Origin: PKWO01 sp036561005 | GTDB taxonomy: Bacteria; Pseudomonadota; Gammaproteobacteria; Burkholderiales; Burkholderiaceae_D | Reading direction: 5' to 3' | NCBI GenBank assembly: GCA_036561005.1 | Contig: DATBQE010000051.1 | Location: forward strand, 1-54,263 | Length of the DNA: 54,263 nt | Shown here: positions 44,208 through 53,222 of the stretch, in pieces | How the letters are laid out: the number at the start of each line of letters is the position of its first letter | Position numbering within the stretch: the stretch's first letter is position 1 | Position numbers and translations under genes: made by a program | Notes under the pieces: model-generated | Database searches by the model: none | Told to the model about the DNA's origin: nothing | What the model saw: the letters and a program-made list of their open reading frames with translations, nothing else

Positions 44208-45746
44208 TTACGTCTCGCGCCTGAACAATCCGATCAAGCCTGTCACGAGCATCGCCTGATCTTGCCGCAGAGTCTGTTCCTCGATGCTGCAAACCGCCAT
44301 GCCGGCATCGGCTGCGACACGTTGCAAATAATTGACCGAGTGTGCAAACCGGTTTGAGGGTTGCAGGACGAACGACGGGGCGTCGGTCTTCTCCACGGAA
44401 AAAACAAAACTGCCTCCGGGCCGCAGGGAACGGCTCAATGCACGCATGAGCGGCGACAAATCGCCGATGTACACCAGCACGTCTGCAGCAACGGCAAGAT
44501 CGTAACAGTTTTCCCGTTCCAACAAGAAGGCACACACCTCAGCACACACCAGATCATCGTAGATGCCACGCTGACGCGCGATTTCCAGCATCTTCGGCGA
44601 CAGGTCGACGCCTTCAAGAATTTGCACCTTCGGCCGCAACAATGCGCCGCACAGGCCGGTTCCGCAGCCAAGGTCAATACAGGCGTGCTGCGCAGGAATA
44701 TTTGCCTTCTCCAGCGCATCGAGCATGCGCTGCGGCGTCCGATAATGCAGCACGTCGACCAGATGTTCGTCGAAATGCCCTGCATAGCCGTCAAACAGAT
44801 TCTTCACATAAGATGCCGGCGCAACCTGTGGCATGGCGTCCTGCGTGTCGCCCATTGCCGCCAGGGCAAAGTGCACCATATCGGCGTCGGCGCCGCAGGC
44901 AAGCGCCGCGCGATATGCGGAAATCGCATCTTCCTTGCGCGCCAGCAGGCCCAATGCATTGCCGAGAAAAAAATGTGCATCGGCGAATTCTGGACGCTGC
45001 GCGATGGCGGCCATATAGTCTCGCACCGCACCTTCATGGCGCCCCAATTTCTGCATGGTCACACCGCGATTGCACAGGGCGCTGGCATGGCCCTTGTGGA
45101 GCGACAAAGCCCGGTCAAAGCTCGCCAGTGCTTCATCGTATCGCTTGAGCATATGCAATGCGCTGCCACGATTGCACAAGGCGTCCACATAATCGGGCTT
45201 GATTTCCAGCGCCATGTCGTAGCCCGCTACCGCCTCCTCGAATCGCTCCAGACGATGCAGCACCGTGCCGCGGTTATAGGCCGCTTCGGCAAAATTCTTC
45301 TGATGGCGCAAGGCCTCTTCGTAACTTTGCAGCGCCGCTTCGTGCTGCCCAATATTGCGCAAGGCATTGCCGCGATTATTGTGCGCCATCGCATAGCCCG
45401 GCCGGATCGCCAAGGCACGATCGAACTGAATCAGTGCGGCGGCGCTATCACCGGCATCCTGCATTGCGGCACCCAGATTGCAATAGGGCGCCGCCTGCGT
45501 CGGATCAACCGCTATGGCTAGCGCGATCAACTCAATGGCGAGAGCGGGATTGCCGCGCTGGCGCGCAACGACACCACGCAAATGCAGTGCGTCGAAATTG
45601 CGTGGATCAAGTTTCAGTACGCGAAGGTAGAGACCTTCAGCCTCGACATAATCCGCCTGTCTATGCCGGGCCAACGCCTGTTGCAGTAACGCCGGAATCC
45701 GGTCAGATACGGTGCCAGTTTCAAAAACGGATTTGTCGGCGGCCAT
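44208..45746 (-). CDS. TPR protein with SAM-dependent methyltransferase domain
   Basis: A 512-residue cytoplasmic protein. Seven or eight TPR repeats occupy about residues 15-300 (for example AYNRGTVLHRLERFEEAVAG, ALCNRGSALHMLKRYDEALA). The C-terminal class I methyltransferase domain (about 340-500) has IDLGCGTGLCGALL (SAM motif I), GVDLSPKMLEIAR (motif II) and AADVLVYIGDLS. The start at 45746 is chosen because the frame upstream reads through the neighbouring gene and is not protein-like; no strong ribosome binding site is visible. It probably methylates a protein partner recognised by the TPRs. It converges with the transglutaminase cluster, 3 bases apart. Confidence 0.87.
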   Translation of the reverse strand: MAADKSVFETGTVSDRIPALLQQALARHRQADYVEAEGLYLRVLKLDPRNFDALHLRGVVARQRGNPALAIELIALAIAVDPTQAAPYCNLGAAMQDAGDSAAALIQFDRALAIRPGYAMAHNNRGNALRNIGQHEAALQSYEEALRHQKNFAEAAYNRGTVLHRLERFEEAVAGYDMALEIKPDYVDALCNRGSALHMLKRYDEALASFDRALSLHKGHASALCNRGVTMQKLGRHEGAVRDYMAAIAQRPEFADAHFFLGNALGLLARKEDAISAYRAALACGADADMVHFALAAMGDTQDAMPQVAPASYVKNLFDGYAGHFDEHLVDVLHYRTPQRMLDALEKANIPAQHACIDLGCGTGLCGALLRPKVQILEGVDLSPKMLEIARQRGIYDDLVCAEVCAFLLERENCYDLAVAADVLVYIGDLSPLMRALSRSLRPGGSFVFSVEKTDAPSFVLQPSNRFAHSVNYLQRVAADAGMAVCSIEEQTLRQDQAMLVTGLIGLFRRET

Positions 45747-45774
45747 GCGAGGCTTTAGCGTGCGAGGACCGCTG

Positions 45775-46542
45775 TTACGGCTCCACTGCCCAACTGGTCT
45801 CCAACGAATAGAGGCTGGTCGTGGTTTTTCCGTCTTTCCTGGCGGGCGTGAAGGTGCAGGTCTTGGCAAAGCTGTCGAGGATCGAGTGATCGAGCGCAGC
45901 CCATGAACTGCCCTGGAGCATCGAGGTTTCCAGTACACTGCCGTCGGCGCTCAGCAAAAATAGCAGATGCACAGTGCCGCTCAAGTGATAGCCGTACCCC
46001 GTCTGACGGTAGGGCGGCATTTTGCAATTGGCCAGGTTAATGGTAGCCGGTCCGTTGTTCTTGTCGACATGCGGATTCGTCCTCTGCGCGATTTCCGTAT
46101 CGAGCTTGCGTTTCTCGACCTGCAGATAAGCGTCCGCAGCTTTCCACTGCCAGTAATTTGCCATGGCCGGATCGGCAGCCACACCGCGCCCCTCGTTATA
46201 GATCGCAACGAGTGCCAATTGGGCCTCAATATTTCCACCGCTGGCGGCTTTCCAATACCACGCGTAGGCTTGCAATGCGTCTCGATCCACTCCCTTGCCA
46301 TCGGCATACATCAAGCCGAGCAGGGACTGAGCGGCGGCATCGCCGGAATCGGCCAACGGCTGTGTTTTCTGCAAGGCGGCCGCGTAGTTGCCTCTGTCGA
46401 ACTCACGGCGGGCCAGTTCCGAGCCAGGCGAGGCGCTCGCCTGGCTCGTCACCGATGCGGCTAGCAGCAGCGCCGACAGCATCGATATTGCAGAGCGATA
46501 GCTGCATGACAGCACGCGATTGAATCGATTCAGGCGCTTCAT
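45775..46542 (-). CDS. exported Sel1-repeat protein with TonB C-terminal domain
   Basis: A 255-residue exported protein. The signal region (SAISMLSALLLAASVTSQASA) is followed by two Sel1-like repeats (about 60-125: AAQSLLGLMYADGKGVDRDA, AQLALVAIYNEGRGVAADPA). A TonB-type C-terminal domain (about 165-250) follows, with GTVHLLFLLSADGSVLETSMLQ and DSFAKTCTFTPAR. The TonB N-terminal membrane anchor and Pro-rich spacer are absent, so it is not a classical energiser. It may be a periplasmic adaptor. Its start overlaps the stop of the preceding paralogue by 4 bases (ATGA), so the pair is translationally coupled. Confidence 0.85.
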   Translation of the reverse strand: MKRLNRFNRVLSCSYRSAISMLSALLLAASVTSQASASPGSELARREFDRGNYAAALQKTQPLADSGDAAAQSLLGLMYADGKGVDRDALQAYAWYWKAASGGNIEAQLALVAIYNEGRGVAADPAMANYWQWKAADAYLQVEKRKLDTEIAQRTNPHVDKNNGPATINLANCKMPPYRQTGYGYHLSGTVHLLFLLSADGSVLETSMLQGSSWAALDHSILDSFAKTCTFTPARKDGKTTTSLYSLETSWAVEP

Positions 46543-47249
46543 TTTGTCTTCCAGGAAAAGGCTGCTTTGATGAGGCCAGGTACTGCCTTGCCGTCATGCT
46601 TGATGATCGGGAAAGAGCAGGAGGCGAACGCCTCGCGAGCCAATTTGTCCAGCAGCGACCACGTGCTCGTCGAAGCGACCGCACTGTCGGTCACCCTACC
46701 TTCGGTATCAAGCAGAAACAGCAGACTTACACTGGAATCTTCGCCAAAGTGAAGCGCGTCGGCACGGTAAGCGGGGGCCGCACAGCCTGTTTCGCCGGCT
46801 GATTCCGGCGTGCCTGGTGCCGCCAGTATGCCGGCCTTCTTGCTCATGCTCATGTCGAGGTTTTTCTTGGCGGTTGCGACAAAGCCGTTCGACGCACGCC
46901 AATGCCAATATGCGCCGAGCACGGTATCGGCCGGCACGCCGCGCCCGGACACATACATGTCGCCCAGTGCAATCTGCGCATCGGAATTGCCGCCCAGCGC
47001 GGCATTGGTATACCAGACCACGGCGACGGTATCATCCTGCGCGACGCCCTGGCCATTGGCATACATCATCGCCACGTATTTTTGCGCTTCGCTATTGCGA
47101 TGTTCGGCCAACGGCATCAAGGCATGCATGGCCATTGCATAGTCGCCGCCATTGTAAGCATCAATCCCGGATTCCAGGCTTGCCCATGACGCCGGACTTG
47201 CCGCCGCCAGGAGCAGCGATAGCGAAATTGCCAACAGAGACCTGTTCAC
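46539..47249 (-). CDS. exported Sel1-repeat protein with TonB C-terminal domain, GTG start (paralogue)
   Basis: A 236-residue protein, the upstream partner of the Sel1-TonB gene. The start is GTG at 47249, with AGGAAG 8 bases upstream; it precedes a clean signal peptide (LLAISLSLLLAAASPASWAS), and longer frames are rejected. Two Sel1-type repeats (AQKYVAMMYANGQGVAQDDT, AQIALGDMYVSGRGVPADTV) lead to a TonB-like domain with VSLLFLLDTEGRVTDSAVAS and REAFASCSFPIIKHDG. The layout matches its neighbour closely but sequence identity is modest, so it is an older duplication. It probably works together with the gene at 45775-46542. Confidence 0.85.
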   Translation of the reverse strand: MNRSLLAISLSLLLAAASPASWASLESGIDAYNGGDYAMAMHALMPLAEHRNSEAQKYVAMMYANGQGVAQDDTVAVVWYTNAALGGNSDAQIALGDMYVSGRGVPADTVLGAYWHWRASNGFVATAKKNLDMSMSKKAGILAAPGTPESAGETGCAAPAYRADALHFGEDSSVSLLFLLDTEGRVTDSAVASTSTWSLLDKLAREAFASCSFPIIKHDGKAVPGLIKAAFSWKTK

Positions 47250-47443
47250 AGTGATTCTTCCTATTCGATAGTGTGGCCCGCCATGGATCCGGCGCCAACG
47301 ACAGGGAAGTCTACCGCAAAGCCCGCCAAGATTGGAAAAACGTGGCAATGGATTGCAAACCATTTACAAAAAGACGCGAATTGCGTTGATCGCGTAAAAT
47401 GGAAAGCACGGCAAACAGGCCAAAAACATCAGCAGGTACACCC

Positions 47444-48076
47444 ATGCATCAGTCGCATTTGCTCATTGGCTTCACTCTGCTTGCCCTCGGCATGGCCCTC
47501 ACCCCGGGGCCAAATATGATTTACCTGATTTCCCGTTCCATCTGCCAGGGCCGGCGCGCCGGCTTCATCTCGCTCGCGGGCGTCGCGACGGGTTTCCTGT
47601 TTTATTTGTTATGCGCAGCCTTTGGCATCACGGCACTGCTGTTTGCGGTGCCGTTCGCGTACGACGCGCTGCGTTTCGGCGGTGCCATCTATCTCATTTA
47701 TCTGGCATGGCAAGCAGTGAAGCCGGGCGGACAATCGCCGTTTCAAGTGCGCGATCTGCCGCAACACAGCACGCGCAAGTTGTTCCTGATGGGATTCCTG
47801 ACGAACCTGCTCAATCCGAAGATCGCCTTGCTCTACCTTGCACTGCTGCCGCAATTCATCGATCCCAACGGTGCCGGCATCCTCGCGCAATCATTACAAT
47901 TGGGCGTGATTCAGGTCGCCATCAGTGTGACAATCAATGGCCTGGTGACGCTGGCGGCCGGGTCGATCGCCGGCTTCCTCGGCGCGCGCCCCGGCTGGAT
48001 GACCGTTCAGCGCTGGATCATGGGTACGGTGCTGGCGGGCATGGCCGTTCGCATCGCGCTGCAAGCACGCAAATGA
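47444..48076 (+). CDS. LysE-family amino-acid exporter
   Basis: A 210-residue inner-membrane transporter with about six helices. The LysE/RhtB signature is present at the N-terminus: GMALTPGPNMIYLISRSICQ, then GRRAGFISLAGVATG. NLLNPKIALLYLALLPQF lies near the middle. These proteins export amino acids such as lysine, threonine or homoserine lactones; the substrate cannot be told. The ATG at 47444 is chosen because it begins the first helix and has AGGT upstream. The gene converges with the GntR gene. Confidence 0.9.
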   Translation: MHQSHLLIGFTLLALGMALTPGPNMIYLISRSICQGRRAGFISLAGVATGFLFYLLCAAFGITALLFAVPFAYDALRFGGAIYLIYLAWQAVKPGGQSPFQVRDLPQHSTRKLFLMGFLTNLLNPKIALLYLALLPQFIDPNGAGILAQSLQLGVIQVAISVTINGLVTLAAGSIAGFLGARPGWMTVQRWIMGTVLAGMAVRIALQARK

Positions 48077-48136
48077 CGGGCGGCGGCGCGTTTCGACCTG
48101 CAAGCCGGCGCCGACTTCCGATTTTGCTGCGCGCCA

Positions 48137-48937
48137 CTAGGCGGCAACAACCTCACCGAGATTGGCGCCCTGTGTCAATACGGCGATGAAATCGTAGCGA
48201 TCGCTGCGGAAATAAGAATGGGTCAGCTCGATGGCTGTGCCACCGGCCGCATATGCGATGCGCCGTATATACAGCATGGCCGCGCCCGGTTCGATATTCG
48301 CCAGTCTGGCCTGCTCTTCGGACGCGTTGACAGCCTGTATATGCTGGCGCGCACGTTCAGGCTGCGCCTGTTTGTCGGTCAGATAGCCATACAGACTGTC
48401 ACCGACTGCTCCCGGGTCGGGAAGAAAGCGCGCCGGGACGGTGGTGCTTTCAATCGCGATGACATCGCTATCGGCCGTGCGCAGACGCTTGAGGCGCGAG
48501 ACCGGGCTGTTGGCACGCAATCCCAGAGCACGGCATTCCTCCTTGCCGGCAATGCCGATTTCGCGCGCGATCCATTGCGATCCCGGTTCCAGACCACGCT
48601 GCCGCACCTCGTCGCTAAATCCGGTAAGACGCGACAACGGACGCGCCAGGCTTGCGTTCACATAGGTACCCGAGCCATGGCGCCGGTGCAGAACGCCACG
48701 ATCGCATAGCAATTCAATCGCTTTGCGCGCGGTGAACCGCGAGACCTCAAGAATTTCCGAGAGGATGCGTTCGGCAGGGAGCGCCTCGTTGGGACGCCAA
48801 ACTCCGCTGTGAATACTCACCGTCAGTTTGCTCGCAAGCTGCAGGTAAAGCGGTGTGGATATGCTTGAATCGGGTTTCAGATGACGCAGTTTCTCTAACA
48901 ATTTATTTCCTTGCGGAACGAGCGCAACATTCGACAT
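48137..48937 (-). CDS. GntR-family regulator with UTRA domain
   Basis: A 266-residue regulator. The winged helix (about 28-95: ISTPLYLQLASKLTVSIHSG, ALPAERILSEILEVSRFTAR, GVLHRRHGSGTYV) is followed by a UTRA ligand-binding domain (about 115-260). This HutC/FarR-type layout controls uptake or catabolism of sugars, amino sugars or phosphonates; the ligand is unknown. The start is uncertain: ATG 48937 has a palindrome but no ribosome binding site just before it, while TTG 48901 has AAGGAA well placed upstream. The LysE gene is convergent and no metabolic target is adjacent. Confidence 0.9.
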   Translation of the reverse strand: MSNVALVPQGNKLLEKLRHLKPDSSISTPLYLQLASKLTVSIHSGVWRPNEALPAERILSEILEVSRFTARKAIELLCDRGVLHRRHGSGTYVNASLARPLSRLTGFSDEVRQRGLEPGSQWIAREIGIAGKEECRALGLRANSPVSRLKRLRTADSDVIAIESTTVPARFLPDPGAVGDSLYGYLTDKQAQPERARQHIQAVNASEEQARLANIEPGAAMLYIRRIAYAAGGTAIELTHSYFRSDRYDFIAVLTQGANLGEVVAA

Positions 48938-48951
48938 GGCGCAAATGCGCC
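48938..48951. promoter_or_regulatory. palindrome abutting the GntR start
   Basis: GGCGCA-AA-TGCGCC is a perfect inverted repeat immediately before ATG 48937. It could be an autoregulatory operator or a hairpin that masks the start. The short GC-rich form also occurs by chance. Confidence 0.3.
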
Positions 48952-49419
48952 GGCCTGAGTCCTTTCGGCATTTCCCAAGTAGAGAAGAGCCGCGCGCAGT
49001 CCCATTACAGGCTTTCGGCGCGATAGCGTCGAAATACCGGTTAACTCCTTGTTGTCTTGCATTATCGTCGGCCGGGTTTGCTTGCGGCCTGGTGTCGCAG
49101 AATTTACGACTATTGTTCGCGCTTTTGTCTTGCCGGCAAACGAATGTCTCCTTGTTTGCTTATGCGCTTTTTGCAGGTGGCGCCATCGTGAGTCGAAACA
49201 ACGCCAATGAGCGACATTATAGTAGGGAATCGATGACGCCATCGTGACGACCTGAAAAAGTCTCACGATTTCCCGTCTTCCCTATTACAAATCGTTACCA
49301 AAATTGATAGCAAAAATCGATCGATCAGTGCAAAGACGGTCAGTCCAGTTTTGCCGTAGGGCCGAGGTCTGCCCTGCGACACGCAGGTCGAAGATTTGGT
49401 GACGTATAAGGCCATTGCG
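48938..49419. other. intergenic region without a supported gene
   Basis: 482 bases between the GntR start and the DUF58 stop. It contains the palindrome at 48938-48951, an A/T-rich segment with CGATCGATC near 49317-49325, and a small CCTGCG-ACA-CGCAGG hairpin (49373-49387) downstream of DUF58. Open frames here have no recognisable content or ribosome binding site. Confidence 0.45.
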
Positions 49420-50724
49420 CTACAACTGCCCGCTCTCCTTGATGTCGCGATAGCGGTTCACCAGCGTCATGCTCAACTGTTCCGGCGTGATATCGAACAG
49501 ATGGCTGGCCCGTATGCCAAGGCGCTTGATGGCAAGGTCGCGTTGTTCCATGTAATGCGCCGTGGCAGTGGCACGCAAGGCATCGGCAAACCCCACTACA
49601 GGTGCGGACAACGCCACATCCAATGCTTTCTCCCGCATGCTCGCGCACAATACGAGGTGGCGCGTGGCCAGCAACTCGCATGCCTCGCGCATCGCTTTGT
49701 CGTCCTCGTCGCGCAGATTGGTGATCAATACGATAAAGGCGCGTTTCTTCAGTCGCGAGAGCAGCATGGTTGCCGCCTGGGTGTAATCCGGCGCGACTTC
49801 GGCAGGCTGTAAATCATAGACGCCGGACAACAAGCGATCAAGTCCGATACGGCCCTTGTAAGGGCTGATCCAGCGCATCTCTCCACCAAAGCTCATTAAC
49901 CCAACGGCATCGCCCTGTTTCTGCGCGAGAAATCCCAGGGTAAGGACGGCGTTCAGGGCGTGATCAAAATGCGTATACGCGCCGTCCTCGGAAAGCATGC
50001 GGCGTCCGGTGTCGAGCAAAAACACGACCTGCTGATCGCGCTCTTCCTGGTATTCGCGGCTGATCGGCTTTTGCAGGCGCGCGGTCGCTTTCCAGTCGAT
50101 TGAGCGCATGCTGTCGCCCTGCCGATATTCGCGCAGTTGGCGGAAATCCGTGCCTTCGCCGCGCCTTCGCTTGCGGATTGACCCGACCGCCGGCGCACGG
50201 CGGTCAGTTGCCGACAAGGTGTACCCGAGCAACTGTGAAAAGTCGGGGAATACCTTGACATCCTGGCCCGGCCCGATCCGATGAAGGCAACGCCACAGTC
50301 CAAGCGGTGAAACAATGCGCAGATGCGGCGCGCCGAAATGGGCATTGCCGCGATGCTTGGGAAACAAACGAAAAGTAATCGTTACGTAACTTCCCGGCAC
50401 GACGATACTTCGATGCGGCAGGCTCTCGAACAACCAGTTCGTCGGATAATCTTCGAACAGTTCGATATCAAGGCGGCGCGCGCCTTCGTTATGCAGCGTC
50501 AGACTTGCATTGCCCCAAATTCCGACCGGCCAAACACCCGCTATCTGGCGCTCGATGCGCAATGCCGGCGCGCGGCGCGACAACAAACCATCGAGTACGG
50601 CGCCGGCACACAATGCGAGCGCAGCACCCAACCAGTAGGGCAATGATTGCGGCACGTAATATAGCCCGGCGCCGAGCAGCGCCAATACAAATACCGCAAA
50701 CAGCAGGCGACGCGATGGAGTCAT
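49420..50724 (-). CDS. DUF58-domain protein (MoxR partner)
   Basis: A 434-residue membrane-anchored protein. Two N-terminal membrane helices (about 8-45) are followed by a cytoplasmic or periplasmic region. The DUF58 domain contains GEGTDFRQLREYRQGDSMRSIDW (about residues 190-212) and a von Willebrand A-like segment (QQVVFLLDTGRRM, then GLMSFGG). DUF58 proteins nearly always lie beside MoxR ATPases and are thought to be chaperoned or activated by them. It starts 4 bases after the MoxR stop, in the same operon. Its substrate complex is unknown. Confidence 0.92.
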   Translation of the reverse strand: MTPSRRLLFAVFVLALLGAGLYYVPQSLPYWLGAALALCAGAVLDGLLSRRAPALRIERQIAGVWPVGIWGNASLTLHNEGARRLDIELFEDYPTNWLFESLPHRSIVVPGSYVTITFRLFPKHRGNAHFGAPHLRIVSPLGLWRCLHRIGPGQDVKVFPDFSQLLGYTLSATDRRAPAVGSIRKRRRGEGTDFRQLREYRQGDSMRSIDWKATARLQKPISREYQEERDQQVVFLLDTGRRMLSEDGAYTHFDHALNAVLTLGFLAQKQGDAVGLMSFGGEMRWISPYKGRIGLDRLLSGVYDLQPAEVAPDYTQAATMLLSRLKKRAFIVLITNLRDEDDKAMREACELLATRHLVLCASMREKALDVALSAPVVGFADALRATATAHYMEQRDLAIKRLGIRASHLFDITPEQLSMTLVNRYRDIKESGQL

Positions 50725-50728
50725 TGCG

Positions 50729-51730
50729 TCAGCGGCGCGGTGCGACAGTTTGCTCGATCAATCCGGCGAGCAGTTCGTCGCTGCTCAAACCGTCGAGTTC
50801 ACTTTCCGGCGAGAGCGCAACACGATGGCGCAGCACCGGCAATCCTGCCGCCTTGATGTCATCGGGAATCACGAAATCGCGTCCGGCAAGCAAGGCGAGT
50901 GCGCGTGCAACACGTACCAGGGCGATGCTGCCGCGCGGACCTGCGCCGATGGCAATGCCGGGCCAGTCGCGGGTTGCACGCACGAGCCGCACCGCATAGT
51001 CGGCCACCGCGTCGTCAACCCGAATCTTCGACACAATCTGCTGCAAGGCCACGATGGTTTCCGGCTTGACCAGCGTTGCGACCTGGCTCACGTCAAGCGC
51101 ATCGCCCACCCGGTTGCGCGTCACCTGGCGCAGCATCTCCTGTTCTTCCGATTCGGTTGGATAATCGATCCTCACCTTGATCAGGAAGCGATCAAGTTGC
51201 GCTTCCGGCAGCGGGTAGGTACCTTCATTTTCCAGCGGATTCTGCGTCGACAAGACCATGAACGGCGCCTGCAGTTGATGCGACTCGCCTTCGATTGTCA
51301 CCTGGCGCTCCTGCATCACCTCGAGCAGTGAAGACTGGGTCTTGGCCGGGGCCCGATTGATTTCATCGGCCAGCAGTAAATGCGTGAAGACGGGCCCCTT
51401 GCGCACACTGAAAGTCTGGTTACGCATATCGAAAACCGAGTGGCCCATCACATCGGCCGGCATCAGGTCGGGCGTGAACTGAATGCGGGAAAATTCGCCG
51501 GCAAATGTCTTGGCCAGGGCCTTCACCAGCAGCGTCTTCCCCAGTCCTGGAACCCCTTCGATCAACACATGCCCACCGGCCAGGCAGCACGCCAATACCT
51601 GGTCCACCACTGCGTGCTGGCCAATGACGGCGCGCCGGATTTCTTCACGCATGCGCGCCACGATGTCGGTGGCTTGTTGCAGGCGGTCGGCCGGGATGCC
51701 GGGTGAGGTTGACTCCACGTTAGCGCTCAT
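50729..51730 (-). CDS. MoxR-family AAA+ ATPase
   Basis: A 333-residue ATPase. Walker A GVPGLGKT (59-66), Walker B LLLADEINRAP (about 115-125), sensor 1 (VLSTQNPLENEGTY) and arginine-finger region (EAQLDRFLIKV) are all present. MoxR proteins act as chaperone-like motors that assemble or activate complexes with von Willebrand A partners such as DUF58. It overlaps the DUF4350 gene by 11 bases and is followed at once by DUF58. The start at 51730 is supported by GAGAAAAC upstream. Confidence 0.95.
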   Translation of the reverse strand: MSANVESTSPGIPADRLQQATDIVARMREEIRRAVIGQHAVVDQVLACCLAGGHVLIEGVPGLGKTLLVKALAKTFAGEFSRIQFTPDLMPADVMGHSVFDMRNQTFSVRKGPVFTHLLLADEINRAPAKTQSSLLEVMQERQVTIEGESHQLQAPFMVLSTQNPLENEGTYPLPEAQLDRFLIKVRIDYPTESEEQEMLRQVTRNRVGDALDVSQVATLVKPETIVALQQIVSKIRVDDAVADYAVRLVRATRDWPGIAIGAGPRGSIALVRVARALALLAGRDFVIPDDIKAAGLPVLRHRVALSPESELDGLSSDELLAGLIEQTVAPRR

Positions 51731-53222
51731 AGTGTTTTCTCAACTGTTGAAGTGATTGAATCTGCTGGGTGAATTCGATTGGAACCCGGGCCGGCGCATC
51801 GAGCAGTGCGCGCTCGATCTGTGCCACGCTCATTTTGCATGACTCGGCCAAATGCACGATTTTTTGTTCGACCGTCAATTTTCGCAATTCCGGCGCACGG
51901 CGCGTCAACACCTTTTCCGTCACGCGGCGTGCCGCTTCGAGCATGATGATACGGCCATGCTCGCTTTTCCAGAGCCAACGCCCGCTTGCGTCGACGTGTT
52001 CCATCAAGGCACGGCGCCTGTCGTCTGGTTCCGCAACGAGTGGGCCGAAACGACGTGCGACCGCCCAGGCGAGCAAGGTCAGGAAGATACCCAGCGACAC
52101 AATCGCGTAGGGAACAGCAGCCCACAGTATGCGATACCAGGATGCGACGTCGACACGTTGAATGAAGGTAACCGTTGCCGATCGACGGTTCAAGTCCGCA
52201 AGCCCAAGCAAAAACTCGGCGTGATCGTAGTTGCCCAACGTGGAATTGTTGAAATAGTTTTCGGCGACGATCACAACCCGTCCCTTGCCGTATTGATAGG
52301 CACGCACGGCGCTTGCATCGTCGTCGGCAAACAGCGCAGGGGTGCCATCGGGCGCCGCATTGGATTGCGCTGGTGCCGGCTCCGCGATTTTGCTATCGGC
52401 ATCATCGGTCTCGTCTTGCGAATTACCGGCACGGACCGCGTCGCCCGGCTTGTCGTCTGCATGATCGGTCGGCGCGGTCGACGCGGTCGACGCGGTCGGG
52501 CCGGCCGGAAGAGTCTTCAACTTGAAATGCGAATTGTCGAGCCGCAACGCATAGGCCGCGCCGGGCAGCGTCATGCTTGCCACGCAATCGACATAGGTGA
52601 ATTTCTTGCCGTCGTCCGGGTCGGCATCAGGGTCGCTCTTGACATCGGGACTGCGCAATGGATTACGGCAAATTGTCATGCCGACGGAGGCGACAGTTCG
52701 GCCGACGCCAAAGCGCTCGCTAAGCGAGGCCAACGCTACGGCGGCGGCGGGATCCTTGGTCGGTGGCGGCAACTTTTTGGCCTGTCTTGCCTTGTCGCCA
52801 TCCTTGGGATCGGCATCGTCGTCCTTGCTGTCCTGGCCATCTTTTACAGCATCCTTCTTCTGCAGCTTCAGTGCCGCGCCGCGCGTCCAGGTCGGCGTCA
52901 TGATCAAAGTGTTGCCTTGTCGGACCCAGTCCATCAATTGTTCGGCCTGCTTGACAAGCAGGCTTGCACTGTTGTCCGGCAAGATCAGCGTGCCGGCGGG
53001 AATCGGCTTGAACAGCGCAACACTCAGGGTTGGCTCAATCTTGACAGGGTGCCGATGGCGTTCCAGCAAGCGTGTCGCCGCGAGCATCGGATTTTCCATT
53101 GCCGCCGGCGTTGGTCGGAAAATCGGCACCCAGCGCTTTTCAAACAAGTCAAAAAATAGCCAGGTACCGGCAATGGCAAGCGCCGCAACGAGGAGCAATA
53201 TCAGCAAAGGTCGGACGCTCAT
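51720..53222 (-). CDS. DUF4350-domain membrane protein
   Basis: A 500-residue membrane protein. An N-terminal membrane helix (PLLILLLVAALAIAGTWLFF) is followed by the DUF4350 domain (about 40-350) and a second helix (ILWAAVPYAIVSLGIFLTLLAWAVA, about 365-390). A helical C-terminal tail follows. A long acidic/lysine insert near residues 120-155 (KDGQDSKDDDADPKDGDKA) and a Ser/Thr/Ala repeat (see repeat at 52474) lie in variable loops of the domain. It overlaps both neighbours (4 and 11 bases), so the operon is tightly coupled. DUF4350 has no established activity. Confidence 0.9.
   Translation of the reverse strand: MSVRPLLILLLVAALAIAGTWLFFDLFEKRWVPIFRPTPAAMENPMLAATRLLERHRHPVKIEPTLSVALFKPIPAGTLILPDNSASLLVKQAEQLMDWVRQGNTLIMTPTWTRGAALKLQKKDAVKDGQDSKDDDADPKDGDKARQAKKLPPPTKDPAAAVALASLSERFGVGRTVASVGMTICRNPLRSPDVKSDPDADPDDGKKFTYVDCVASMTLPGAAYALRLDNSHFKLKTLPAGPTASTASTAPTDHADDKPGDAVRAGNSQDETDDADSKIAEPAPAQSNAAPDGTPALFADDDASAVRAYQYGKGRVVIVAENYFNNSTLGNYDHAEFLLGLADLNRRSATVTFIQRVDVASWYRILWAAVPYAIVSLGIFLTLLAWAVARRFGPLVAEPDDRRRALMEHVDASGRWLWKSEHGRIIMLEAARRVTEKVLTRRAPELRKLTVEQKIVHLAESCKMSVAQIERALLDAPARVPIEFTQQIQSLQQLRKHYER
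52474..52500 (-). repeat. 9-bp tandem repeat in the DUF4350 gene
   Basis: GCGGTCGAC occurs at 52474-52482 and 52483-52491, followed by GCGGTCGGG at 52492-52500. On the coding strand it encodes a short Thr-Ala-Ser run. The copy number can vary without a frameshift. Confidence 0.85.
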
